Source: UBA952 sp044361535 | GTDB lineage: Bacteria > Bacteroidota > Bacteroidia > Flavobacteriales_D > Crocinitomicaceae | Assembly: GCA_044361535.1 (NCBI GenBank) | Contig: JBIKIQ010000006.1 | Span: 1-64,000, forward strand | Direction of reading: 5' to 3' | Length of the DNA: 64,000 nucleotides | Shown: piece by piece, positions 1-8,332 of the stretch | Numbering within the stretch: position 1 is the stretch's first letter | Layout of the letters: every line of letters begins with the position of its first letter | The notes under the pieces: model-generated | Told to the model about the DNA's origin: nothing | The model's input: only the letters and a program-made list of their open reading frames with translations | Database searches by the model: none | Translations under genes and position numbers: made by a program

Positions 1-2
1 CG

Positions 3-2750
3 GATGCTAACTTAGCGGTGACTTTCACTGAAACTTCTGCTGGGTCTTGTCCGCTTGTTATCACGCGTACCTATACCATTACGGATGCTTGTAATAACCA
101 ATCTACTGTTACTGAAACTATCAATATTGGTGATAACGTTAACCCAACTTTTTTAAATTTCCCTCCAGATGTTACGGTTAATTGCGATGCAGTTCCTCCA
201 CTTGCATCAGTAATTGTAACAGGATCTGATAACTGTACCCTGAACCCTACTGTCACATTTATAAGTGAAACAGGAACTCCAAGTACTTGTGGTTACACAT
301 TAATTAGAACCTGGAATGTAACAGATGATTGCGGAAATACAATAACAAATTCTCAAACAATAACGGTGTTACCTGCTTCAACACCAGTTGTTACTATTCC
401 AGCTGGACTCCCAACTACATTAACTTATAACAATGCAACTCAATTTAGTTGGAATCAAAATGCAACTTACTCAAATTCAGAGAGTGGCTCATGTTTATTG
501 TCTGGGACATTAGCACCTACATTAACACCAAACTTCACAATTTGTGGAGGCGGAACAATCACCATTGATTATCAAGGTGTTGATGCATGTAATAATCCAG
601 TTACTGCTCAACATGTCATTGCAGTTTCTCCTGTTTTACCGACTGTGTATATTACAACCCCACTAAGTACTATTTTCAATTCACAATCAACACAGCTTAC
701 TGCAGTTGGAAGCCCAATTGGCGGAACCTATTCTTGGTCACCAAGTACAACAGTTTCGCCTACAAATGGTGATATTGTAAATGCTACTCCAACCACAACT
801 ACAACCTACACTGTCACCTATGACTTAGGTGGATGTATTGCCACGGACAATATAACTATTACAGTTAATGATTTAACCATTGCTGTAAATAGCTCAACCA
901 TCTGTAGTGGTTCTTCTACCACACTAACAGCCACTCCATCTGACCCAGGAGGAAGCTATCTTTGGTCGCCAGGAGGTCAAACAACGCAAAGTATAACGGT
1001 TTCACCGACTACAAATGATATATATACCTGTGTATATACTCTTAATGGCGTCGCAACAACTCCAACAACTGGATTAGTAACGGTTAATCAAACACCAACT
1101 GTAACAGTAAATAGTCCAACAATATGTTCAGGTTCAAATGCAACGCTTACCGCATCTGGAAATCCAACAGGAGGGTCATATTTATGGTCAAATGGAGCTA
1201 TTACGTCCTCAATTACAGTAATGCCTAATGCAACTACTTCCTATACAGTAACATACACATTAAACTCATGTACAGGAACCGCGACAAGCAATATTACTGT
1301 TAATCCGATGCCTACTGTTTCTGTAAGCCCAGCAACTATTTGTGCAGGACAAAGTTCTACGGTTACTGCTACACCAAATCCAAGTGGGGGTACATTCACC
1401 TGGAACAATGCTCAAACAACCAGTTCAATTACCGTTTCTCCAATAGTAACAACAACCTATACAGTATTATATGTCTTAAACGGATGTACAACAACCGGAA
1501 CTGGAGTGGTAACTGTTAACCCAATTCCTTCAGTTACGGTTTCATCAGCTACAATTTGCGCAGGTGAAACGGCAACAATCACTGCAACGCCTAATGCTAC
1601 AGGTGGCACATATACATGGGCAAATAATTCAACAACATCTAATTCTTTAACCGTAAATCCAGCATCAACAACAAATTATTCTGTTACATATTCCCTTAAC
1701 GGCTGCAATAGCACAGTATCTTCAGGAACAGTAACCGTTAATCCATTACCAGTGGTTAATGTTAATTCACCTTCTATTTGTGAAGGACAATCAGCTACAC
1801 TTTCCGCTACTGCATCAATACCTGGCGGAACCTATTTATGGTCTCCAAATGGAGAAACAACAAGTTCAATAACTGTTAATCCAAGTGTAACTACATCTTA
1901 TTCTCTTGTTTACGATGTAAATGGATGTATAAGTGCCCCAGTTACAGCAACGGTAACGGTTAATCCTATTCCGACTGTAGGTTTTGTGGCAGATCAACTT
2001 ACAGGATGTGCACCTCTTACAGTTACATTCTCGAATACGGTAGGAAATCCAAGTAATTGTAGTTGGGATTTTGGAAATGGTCAGCTGACAAATGATTGTG
2101 TAGCTAGTTACACATTCTATCAAGGAGGGTGTTATGACATTTCTTTAACTACAACAGAAAATGGTTGTTCAAATACCTTAACTCTAAACGATTATATTTG
2201 TGTTGAAAACCCACCAGTGGCAGCCTTTACTACAAGTATTAGTACTTTTACGGATCCGACACAAACAGTAACATTTAGCAATAATTCAGTTGGCGCTAGT
2301 TCCTACAGTTGGGATTTTGGTAATCAACAAACATCAACTGATGAAAATCCTGTACATACCTATTCTAATACTTCCAATGGATATACAATTACGTTAACGG
2401 CTACTTCTGCTATGGGATGTTCAGACACCTATCAACAATCCATTCAATATCAAGAGGGAGAAGTTTTCTATATTCCGAATACATTTACACCAGATGGGGA
2501 TAATCACAACCAAACTTTCAAACCGATTTTCACAACTGGATTTGATCCATATAACTTTGAAATGATTATTTATAACCGTTGGGGTGAGGCCATATTTGAA
2601 ACACATAACGCCGATGAAGGTTGGGATGGTTCTTATGGAAAGTTTGGAATTAAAGTCAATGATGGCACTTATACATATAAGATAATTTATAAAAACCCAC
2701 TTATTGACGAGCGTAAAATAGTTGTTGGACATGTAACCTTAATTAGGTAA
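3..2750 (+). CDS. T9SS type B secreted adhesin with HYR/Ig-like/PKD repeats, 5' truncated
   Basis: The frame is open to the left window edge, so the N-terminus and signal peptide are missing; about 915 codons are visible. The first part has HYR-like beta-sandwich segments with paired cysteines (DNCTLNPTV, DDCGN, DACNN). Then come about five Ig-like repeats, each beginning near a T-I-C-x-G motif at about 893, 1120, 1335, 1550 and 1770, a period of roughly 72 residues. Two PKD-like domains follow (W-D-F-G-N at about 2068 and 2310). The last 95 residues match the gliding-motility C-terminal domain (PNTFTPDGD, NRWGE, GWDG, GTYTYKI), the type B signal for Type IX secretion. It is probably a cell-surface or released adhesin; the ligand is unknown. 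Thr/Ser/Asn-rich composition fits this class. Confidence 0.9.
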   Translation, partial: DANLAVTFTETSAGSCPLVITRTYTITDACNNQSTVTETINIGDNVNPTFLNFPPDVTVNCDAVPPLASVIVTGSDNCTLNPTVTFISETGTPSTCGYTLIRTWNVTDDCGNTITNSQTITVLPASTPVVTIPAGLPTTLTYNNATQFSWNQNATYSNSESGSCLLSGTLAPTLTPNFTICGGGTITIDYQGVDACNNPVTAQHVIAVSPVLPTVYITTPLSTIFNSQSTQLTAVGSPIGGTYSWSPSTTVSPTNGDIVNATPTTTTTYTVTYDLGGCIATDNITITVNDLTIAVNSSTICSGSSTTLTATPSDPGGSYLWSPGGQTTQSITVSPTTNDIYTCVYTLNGVATTPTTGLVTVNQTPTVTVNSPTICSGSNATLTASGNPTGGSYLWSNGAITSSITVMPNATTSYTVTYTLNSCTGTATSNITVNPMPTVSVSPATICAGQSSTVTATPNPSGGTFTWNNAQTTSSITVSPIVTTTYTVLYVLNGCTTTGTGVVTVNPIPSVTVSSATICAGETATITATPNATGGTYTWANNSTTSNSLTVNPASTTNYSVTYSLNGCNSTVSSGTVTVNPLPVVNVNSPSICEGQSATLSATASIPGGTYLWSPNGETTSSITVNPSVTTSYSLVYDVNGCISAPVTATVTVNPIPTVGFVADQLTGCAPLTVTFSNTVGNPSNCSWDFGNGQLTNDCVASYTFYQGGCYDISLTTTENGCSNTLTLNDYICVENPPVAAFTTSISTFTDPTQTVTFSNNSVGASSYSWDFGNQQTSTDENPVHTYSNTSNGYTITLTATSAMGCSDTYQQSIQYQEGEVFYIPNTFTPDGDNHNQTFKPIFTTGFDPYNFEMIIYNRWGEAIFETHNADEGWDGSYGKFGIKVNDGTYTYKIIYKNPLIDERKIVVGHVTLIR

Positions 2751-2828
2751 TCAATTCCAATGTCTTTTTTTATGGTCATTAATTAACCAGTTTTATTTCA
2801 TTCATTTATATTATTATAGAATATTCTC

Positions 2829-2836
2829 TACATTTG
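2829..2836 (+). promoter_or_regulatory. -7 promoter box TACATTTG
   Basis: Exact match to the Bacteroidota TAnnTTTG box, six bases before the ATG at 2843. If used, the rimB-rimK-M14 transcript would be nearly leaderless. No clear -33 TTTG is seen, so this is tentative. Confidence 0.35.
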
Positions 2837-2842
2837 TTCTAA

Positions 2843-3274
2843 ATGAATAGTGTTAGTTCAAAATCAATAATTGGACGTAGGGAATGGGCGTCTCTTCCGG
2901 AATTTGGTTTGAAAAATGTTGAAGTAAAAATTGATACTGGGGCCTATTCTTCAAGCATACATGCGACATTAATTGAAGAAGTAGATGGGATTCTCAAGGT
3001 TATTTTTCTTGACTCAAAACACCCGGAATTTCAAAATATTCCTTTTTCATTTAAAGAATTTAGACGAAAAAACGTGAAAAGTTCGAATGGAATTGTCCAA
3101 GAACGTTATTTCATAAAAACATACATTCTTTTGGGTTCTGTTAAAATAAAAACAGAATTCTCACTTACGCAAAGACAAGGGATGCGATATCCTATTCTAA
3201 TAGGAAGAAAACTTTTAAATAAGCGATTTTTAATCGATACAAGTTTAAAATACACACTAAATAAAAATACATGA
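2843..3274 (+). CDS. RimB-like retropepsin-fold 'ATP-dependent zinc protease' family protein
   Basis: A 143-residue protein of the PF05618 family. It has the aspartic-protease-like motif D31-T-G-A followed by S-S-S-I-H, and a later I-L-I-G-R motif near residue 125 that fits the second strand of a retropepsin fold. No signal peptide, so cytoplasmic. The stop overlaps the rimK start (ATGA at 3271), so the two are translationally coupled. In Pseudomonas the homologue RimB acts with RimK to control the glutamate tail on ribosomal protein S6; the same role is inferred here from position. The 'zinc protease' name is historical; no zinc motif is visible. Confidence 0.8.
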   Translation: MNSVSSKSIIGRREWASLPEFGLKNVEVKIDTGAYSSSIHATLIEEVDGILKVIFLDSKHPEFQNIPFSFKEFRRKNVKSSNGIVQERYFIKTYILLGSVKIKTEFSLTQRQGMRYPILIGRKLLNKRFLIDTSLKYTLNKNT

Positions 3275-4149
3275 AAATTGGCATTTTAAGCAGAAATCCA
3301 AACCTATATTCAACGCGAAGATTACTTGAATCTGCTATAAGCAAGGGACACGAAGCGCATATTATTGACCATCTTAGATGTAATATTGAAATTGAACAGA
3401 AAGGCCCTGCATTGTTTTACGGAGAAGACTATCTAACTGGATTTGACGCTGTGATACCTCGAATTGGAGCTTCCGTGACCTTTTTTGGAACAGCGGTTGT
3501 GCGTCAATTTGAAATGATGAATGTTTTCACGGCAGTTAATTCGAGAGGAATCATTCATTCCAGAGATAAATTACGTTGTCTACAAGTCCTTTCTAAAGAG
3601 GGGATTGGCCTACCAAAAACAGTATTTACCAATTATTCAAAAAATGTAACCCATGTTGTAGAATCCGCGGGAGGAGCTCCTGTAGTTCTCAAATTACTTG
3701 AAGGAACTCAAGGTTTGGGTGTCGTTTTAGCGGAAAACATGAATGCTGCTCAGTCTGTATTAGAGGCCTTCAATGGATTAAAGGCTCGCGTTATCGTTCA
3801 AGAGTTTATTAGAGAAGCTAAAGGGGCGGATATTCGTGCATTTGTTGTTGATGGAGAGGTTGTTGGAGCCATGAAGAGACAGGGAAAACCCGGCGAATTT
3901 AGATCCAATTTACATCGTGGAGGCTCATCTCAAATGATTGAATTAACAGTTGAAGAAAAATATACTGCGATATTAGCTGCAAAAGCTGTCGGATTAGGAA
4001 TAGCAGGTGTTGATATGCTTCAATCAGAGCGAGGACCATTGGTATTAGAGGTAAACTCTTCTCCCGGACTCGAAGGAATTGAAAAAACAACAAAAGAAGA
4101 TATTGCTGGTAAAATCATTGAATATATAGAGCGTAATGTCAACAGGTAA
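3271..4149 (+). CDS. rimK: RimK-type ATP-grasp ligase (ribosomal protein S6--L-glutamate ligase)
   Basis: A 292-residue protein, the usual RimK length. The N-terminal domain starts MKIGILSRNPNLYSTRRL. The central ATP-grasp region has a V-V-L-K-L-L-E-G-T-Q-G-L-G-V loop near residue 140, and the C-terminal metal-binding stretch L-E-V-N-S-S-P-G-L-E-G-I-E lies near residue 265. RimK adds glutamates to the C-terminus of S6 using ATP. It overlaps the RimB-like gene by 4 bp and the following deacylase gene by 14 bp, giving a tight three-gene operon. An ATP-grasp ligase with another amino-acid acceptor cannot be excluded from sequence alone. Confidence 0.9.
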   Translation: MKIGILSRNPNLYSTRRLLESAISKGHEAHIIDHLRCNIEIEQKGPALFYGEDYLTGFDAVIPRIGASVTFFGTAVVRQFEMMNVFTAVNSRGIIHSRDKLRCLQVLSKEGIGLPKTVFTNYSKNVTHVVESAGGAPVVLKLLEGTQGLGVVLAENMNAAQSVLEAFNGLKARVIVQEFIREAKGADIRAFVVDGEVVGAMKRQGKPGEFRSNLHRGGSSQMIELTVEEKYTAILAAKAVGLGIAGVDMLQSERGPLVLEVNSSPGLEGIEKTTKEDIAGKIIEYIERNVNR

Positions 4150-5107
4150 ATTACATAAAAAACTTTCAATTTTAGGAACTGAAATTCATCCCGGTAAAGG
4201 AGCACAACTTAATATGGATGTAGCTAGATTACATACTAGAACACCCATTCAAGTTCCCGTTATTGTAGAAAGAGCAAGAGAGGATGGTCCAACCATTCTA
4301 TTAATGGCAGGACTGCATGGGGATGAAATAAATGGAGTAGAAATTATTAGACGCTTCCTTCGCAAAAAACTTCACAAACCAACGCGAGGTACTATAATCT
4401 GCCTGCCAGTATTTAACATCTTTGGGTTTCTAAATATTCAACGAGATTTGCCAGATGGAAGAGATTTAAATCGAAGTTTCCCAGGTACAGCAACAGGTTC
4501 TTTGGCCAGCCAATTCGCCTATCATTTCATGAAAGAAATAGCACCACATTGTGACTATATAATTGACTTTCACACAGGAGCGGCACAACGCAATAATTTC
4601 CCTCAAATTCGATGTGTAATGTCAGATCCTGAAAGCATGGAATTGGCAAAAGTATTTAATCCGCCATTTATTTTAAATTCTTCTTTGATCTCAAAATCCA
4701 TTCGAGAATCAATGATTAAAATGAAAAAGAAAATCTTGCTTTTTGAAGGAGGAATGGCGAATGATATAGAAGAAATGATTGTAGAAGAAGGTCTGAATGG
4801 TGCTAAAAGAATTATTTCTCATCTCGGCATGCGAAACTATAAGATTGACATTACAAAAGATCGTGAACCAATTTTTCTTGAAGATTCAAAATGGCTTAGG
4901 GCTCCAAACTCAGGCATGTTTCAGTCCTTAGTAAAAAATGGGGCATTTGTTGAAAAAGGAGAAGTTTTAGCTGTGGTTACCGATCCCTATGGCAATTATG
5001 AAAAGAAAATAAAGTCCAGCGGACCAGGGTATGTGATTTGCGTTAACAAATCTCCTGTCGTTTATAAAGGAGATGCAATATTACATGTTGCTCGTGCGGC
5101 ATTTTAA
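4136..5107 (+). CDS. Succinylglutamate desuccinylase/aspartoacylase family (M14-like) hydrolase
   Basis: A 323-residue zinc hydrolase. Zinc ligands H61 and E64 lie in GLHGDE, the third ligand H146 in DFHTG, R-D-L-N-R-S-F-P-G is the substrate-binding arginine region, and FEGGMAND lies near residue 205. The C-terminal 70 residues form a small beta-rich domain (GAFVEKGEVLAVV) resembling a biotinyl/lipoyl-like hammerhead, as in many AstE-like proteins. It overlaps rimK by 14 bp. M14-like enzymes next to rimK genes are common; a role in trimming or recycling glutamyl conjugates is an inference. The substrate is unknown. Confidence 0.85.
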   Translation: MSTGKLHKKLSILGTEIHPGKGAQLNMDVARLHTRTPIQVPVIVERAREDGPTILLMAGLHGDEINGVEIIRRFLRKKLHKPTRGTIICLPVFNIFGFLNIQRDLPDGRDLNRSFPGTATGSLASQFAYHFMKEIAPHCDYIIDFHTGAAQRNNFPQIRCVMSDPESMELAKVFNPPFILNSSLISKSIRESMIKMKKKILLFEGGMANDIEEMIVEEGLNGAKRIISHLGMRNYKIDITKDREPIFLEDSKWLRAPNSGMFQSLVKNGAFVEKGEVLAVVTDPYGNYEKKIKSSGPGYVICVNKSPVVYKGDAILHVARAAF

Positions 5108-5128
5108 ACACCTATATATCTCAATAAG

Positions 5129-5869
5129 TCATCCCATTTTTGGGAAAAATTTAGTCTTGTGCTTAAGATAACGCGAGGTCAGTCCAAAAATAATTATTAG
5201 AACAGCATAGAAGGTTAAGGGAATCGAAATGGTCAACTTATCCTCTGTGAAAATAAGTCTCAACAATGAGATAAGCCATAAACTAGATAATGAAGAAATA
5301 ATTCCAGGATATTCATTTTTCCATACTAACTTGATAGAGAATGGCTTTCCTGATTTTTGAAATAAAGAAATATTTGGTATAAAAGCAGGCGTTTTATCCG
5401 ACCAATCCAAATAAACTTGACCGAATTTCTTTGCCAAAAAAGCATTTTCTAATTTCATAATTGGCAGGTAGAGCATGAAAAAAAAGGTGCAGCCAAAAAG
5501 AAAAAACCAAAGGTCTCCTAACCAGATAAAAACACCCATCCAAATAAAGAAATTCCCCACATAAAGTGGATGTCGAACAATTGAATACAAACCAGTTGTA
5601 TTAAGTATTTCTGCAACTTGCTCATGCCTATTTTGCCCTGATGTATGGATGCCTCGAAGCCCGACAACAATAGAACGAATTAGATGACCAAATAGAATAA
5701 AGGTGCTTGTCAATCCAATGGTCAGATTTTTTCCAAATACCTCTTGAAAAAATGTAAGCTTATGATTGAAATAAATCACTACTATTGCCAACGCTACCAG
5801 AATCAAAGGAATCTGACCCCTGTATCTAAAAAGTTGATTTCCTGAATTTTCTAGCATTTTTTGTGGCAT
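5129..5869 (-). CDS. Isoprenylcysteine carboxyl methyltransferase-like membrane methyltransferase
   Basis: A 246-residue integral membrane protein with about five or six hydrophobic segments. The ICMT/PEMT signature is clear: V-R-H-P-L-Y-V-G-N-F near residue 100, then a downstream E-N-A-F-L-A-K-K-F-G-Q-V-Y motif that completes the S-adenosylmethionine site. Bacterial members methylate isoprenoid-linked or other lipid substrates; the substrate here is unknown. It is the only gene on its strand between 5.1 and 5.9 kb, with its 3' end 21 bases from the M14 gene end (convergent). Confidence 0.75.
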   Translation of the reverse strand: MPQKMLENSGNQLFRYRGQIPLILVALAIVVIYFNHKLTFFQEVFGKNLTIGLTSTFILFGHLIRSIVVGLRGIHTSGQNRHEQVAEILNTTGLYSIVRHPLYVGNFFIWMGVFIWLGDLWFFLFGCTFFFMLYLPIMKLENAFLAKKFGQVYLDWSDKTPAFIPNISLFQKSGKPFSIKLVWKNEYPGIISSLSSLWLISLLRLIFTEDKLTISIPLTFYAVLIIIFGLTSRYLKHKTKFFPKMG

Positions 5870-5908
5870 TTTGTAAAAAAATGATTATATTGGTAAAGGT
5901 AATACGCA

Positions 5909-5916
5909 CAAAGATA
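5909..5916 (-). promoter_or_regulatory. -7 promoter box TATCTTTG (minus strand)
   Basis: Reads TATCTTTG on the minus strand, 39 bases upstream of the methyltransferase start at 5869. No convincing -33 TTG is seen. The box overlaps the leader of the divergent gene at 5922. Confidence 0.4.
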
Positions 5917-5921
5917 TTTTA

Positions 5922-6317
5922 ATGATTAGTATGAAGACACCATTTGAAATTGAATTTCTATTAAAAACTTCACCAAGGGTGTTGGAAGATAAATTAACCA
6001 CCCCTTCAGGTTTAGGAGAGTGGTTTGCTGATAAGGTAAATGTAAGTGGAAATATATATGAGTTTTTTTGGAATGGATCATCTGAAAAAGCTGAATTACA
6101 AGCACTTAAACCAGGTTCAAAAATTCGCTTCAAATGGTTGAATGATGAAGAAGAAGACTATTTTTTTGAAATTAGTTTTACAATTGATACGCTTACTAAT
6201 GTCGTTGCGTTAAATATTACTGATTATGCGGAGGAAGATGAACTAGAGGACAGTAAATTAGTTTGGGAAAAAAATGTTCATGATTTAATTCGCTTGTTGG
6301 GCGCTGAATTAACTTAG
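5922..6317 (+). CDS. START-like domain protein (Bacteroidota family)
   Basis: A 131-residue acidic soluble protein of the START-like/AHSA1-related family common in Flavobacteriia. Recognisable features are T-P-S-G-L-G-E-W-F-A-D near residue 25, an F-x-W-N-G-S strand, R-F-K-W-L-N-D-E-E-E-D near residue 70, and a terminal helix with D-Y-A-E-E-D-E-L-E. The fold binds hydrophobic ligands in related families; no ligand is known here. A second ATG three codons in (5931) is an alternative start. The last 4 bp overlap the convergent GH3 gene. Confidence 0.8.
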   Translation: MISMKTPFEIEFLLKTSPRVLEDKLTTPSGLGEWFADKVNVSGNIYEFFWNGSSEKAELQALKPGSKIRFKWLNDEEEDYFFEISFTIDTLTNVVALNITDYAEEDELEDSKLVWEKNVHDLIRLLGAELT

Positions 6318-7849
6318 TTTTTGGTCAGAAGTTCAAGAAAATTAACCCATTGAGTTGCTTGTTGTTTATTTAATACCCGAGGCATTTTATTCTGAGCTCC
6401 TAATTTATTAAGTGATTTCATAAACTCATAAAAAGAACCTTTTGGAATATAGGTTAACGTAGGGTGCTTTAAGGCATGTTTACGAACATAGGCATAGTCA
6501 TCATTTAACGAACAAATCTTTAAGTCAATCAATTCTATTAATTTATTCTCATCTATTCCTTCTTGCTCCTCCATATACCATTGATGAACTTGTTCTTCCT
6601 GATTAGAAATAATCGTATAATCTAAATGTGGAAGATTCACATTTTCGCATGTTTCCTTAACAGCTTGGTTCAGATTATCCAAGGTTAAATGTTCGCCACA
6701 TAAATTCAATGTTTGCTTAATTCGACCTGAAATAACAATTCTCAGTTCTTTTTTATCGATCAAACGAATCAAATCACCTAATACATATCTCCATAATCCT
6801 GAATTTGTTGAAATAACCAAGGCATAATCTATATTTTCATCAATTTCATCAATTGTAAATGCTTTATAGCGATCAATCAAATCTCCATTGGCATCAAAAA
6901 AATCTTTGTTAAAAGGTATAAACTCAAAAAATATTCCTCTATTTAACAACAGCTTCATGCCTATTATTTCTGGATCATCTTGGTATGCAAAATATCCCTC
7001 GCTAGCTAGATAAGTATCTAATAATATCAATTGTTCATTACAAAGATTTTCTAACCGCTTCTTGTATGGATCGAGGTAAACTCCACCATGCACATAAACT
7101 TTAAAATTTGGCCAGATGTCATGAATACTATTTACCTTGTAATGAGCAACAATTTCCTCCATAACTTTAACGCACCAAGTAGGTATTCCTGCAAGTATTC
7201 CTACGTCCCAATTGGGAGCTTCTTTTACAATTAGCGAGAGTTTTTCTTGAAAATCTTTTTTCTCGGTAATGTGTTGACCAGGTAAAGTAACATTACGTGC
7301 GATTAATGCTGTATGTTTTCGGAGAATTCCACTTAGATCACCTTCAAAATGATCTTCTATTTTAGATAGTTTTGTACTCCCACCTATGGTAAGAACTTGA
7401 CATCTGTAAAAACTTAACGGCAAATTTTCTTTAAATAGGACATTGAATTGACCCAAACTTGATAATTGAAAACTTCGAATCATTTGTTTAGATACCGGGA
7501 TTCGCTTACTCGGCGAGCCAGTAGTGCCTGAAGATAACGCAAAATGTTTTATTTTTCCCGGCCATGTAATATCTCGTTCTCCCGATAATAGTCTTCTAAG
7601 CCACAAATCATAAAATTGATCATAGGTTGAAATTGGCACCTTTTGTTGAAATTCACTAAGAGATAATCCTGTAATAGGCTTAATCATTTTTTCAAAATTA
7701 TATTCAAATGAAATTTCCGTTAATAGGGCTTTTCTAATTAATTTTGAAAGTGTTCTTTTCTGCAAAAGTAATGGGTCAACTTTTCTTTTTCGGCGTGGCG
7801 GAATTATCGCCTGCGTTGTTTGTTGAATAAATTTGCCAATGTAAATCAT
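6314..7849 (-). CDS. GH3-family acyl-adenylating enzyme
   Basis: A 511-residue protein of the GH3 auxin-responsive promoter family, part of the ANL adenylating superfamily. The ATP-binding loop S-S-G-T-T-G-S-P-S-K lies near residue 105. The family's Y-x-x-S-E-G-Y-F region appears near residue 280, and the second nucleotide-binding stretch Y-V-L-G-D-L-I-R is near residue 355. Plant GH3 enzymes couple acyl acids to amino acids; bacterial functions are mostly unassigned. It is monocistronic, between a START-like gene and a DUF2141 gene. Confidence 0.85.
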   Translation of the reverse strand: MIYIGKFIQQTTQAIIPPRRKRKVDPLLLQKRTLSKLIRKALLTEISFEYNFEKMIKPITGLSLSEFQQKVPISTYDQFYDLWLRRLLSGERDITWPGKIKHFALSSGTTGSPSKRIPVSKQMIRSFQLSSLGQFNVLFKENLPLSFYRCQVLTIGGSTKLSKIEDHFEGDLSGILRKHTALIARNVTLPGQHITEKKDFQEKLSLIVKEAPNWDVGILAGIPTWCVKVMEEIVAHYKVNSIHDIWPNFKVYVHGGVYLDPYKKRLENLCNEQLILLDTYLASEGYFAYQDDPEIIGMKLLLNRGIFFEFIPFNKDFFDANGDLIDRYKAFTIDEIDENIDYALVISTNSGLWRYVLGDLIRLIDKKELRIVISGRIKQTLNLCGEHLTLDNLNQAVKETCENVNLPHLDYTIISNQEEQVHQWYMEEQEGIDENKLIELIDLKICSLNDDYAYVRKHALKHPTLTYIPKGSFYEFMKSLNKLGAQNKMPRVLNKQQATQWVNFLELLTKN

Positions 7850-7915
7850 GGTAGATAAATCGAATAGTAAAATTACTCTTTGTAAACTTTAAAGGTAGTC
7901 TTTTGTTTATCAAAT

Positions 7916-8332
7916 ATGAAATTACTTCTTTTCTTGCTTATTCTATCCGGTTCTTTGAGTTTTTCTGCTCAAAAATATTCGTTAACAGTGACCGCAACCG
8001 GTTTCCCAGATAATGTGGGTCAGGCCTACATGGGCCTCTATCGAGCCCAAGATGATTTTCCTGTTATAAACAAACAGTATATCGGTAAGGTAGTTGCCAT
8101 ATCAAAAAACTCAGCTTCAGTTACCTATACTAATCTATCAAAAGGAAATTATGCCGTTGCTGTTTTTCACGACAGAAACAAAGATGGCATTTTAAATACG
8201 AATCTCTTCGGCGTTCCTACAGAAGAATACGGATTTTCCAACAATGCGAGAAATACATTTTCTGCACCAAGTTTTAGTGCTGCTTCATTTGCTATTTCGG
8301 CAAATAAAAGTATTTCAATTAACGTGAAATAA
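7916..8332 (+). CDS. DUF2141 domain secreted protein
   Basis: A 138-residue protein with a clear signal peptide (MKLLLFLLILSGSLSFSAQ). The mature part matches DUF2141: a beta-sandwich with G-N-Y-A-V-A-V-F-H-D-R-N-K-D-G-I-L-N and a following G-V-P-T-E-E-Y-G-F motif. The D-R-N-K-D-G segment resembles a calcium-binding loop. It is periplasmic or surface exposed, function unknown. Its stop abuts the convergent MBOAT gene (8333). Confidence 0.85.
   Translation: MKLLLFLLILSGSLSFSAQKYSLTVTATGFPDNVGQAYMGLYRAQDDFPVINKQYIGKVVAISKNSASVTYTNLSKGNYAVAVFHDRNKDGILNTNLFGVPTEEYGFSNNARNTFSAPSFSAASFAISANKSISINVK

Noticed and set aside
1866..2732. Minus-strand frames opposite the adhesin repeats
   Set aside because: Shadows of the Ser/Thr-rich repeat coding strand; low-complexity products with no starts or family signals.
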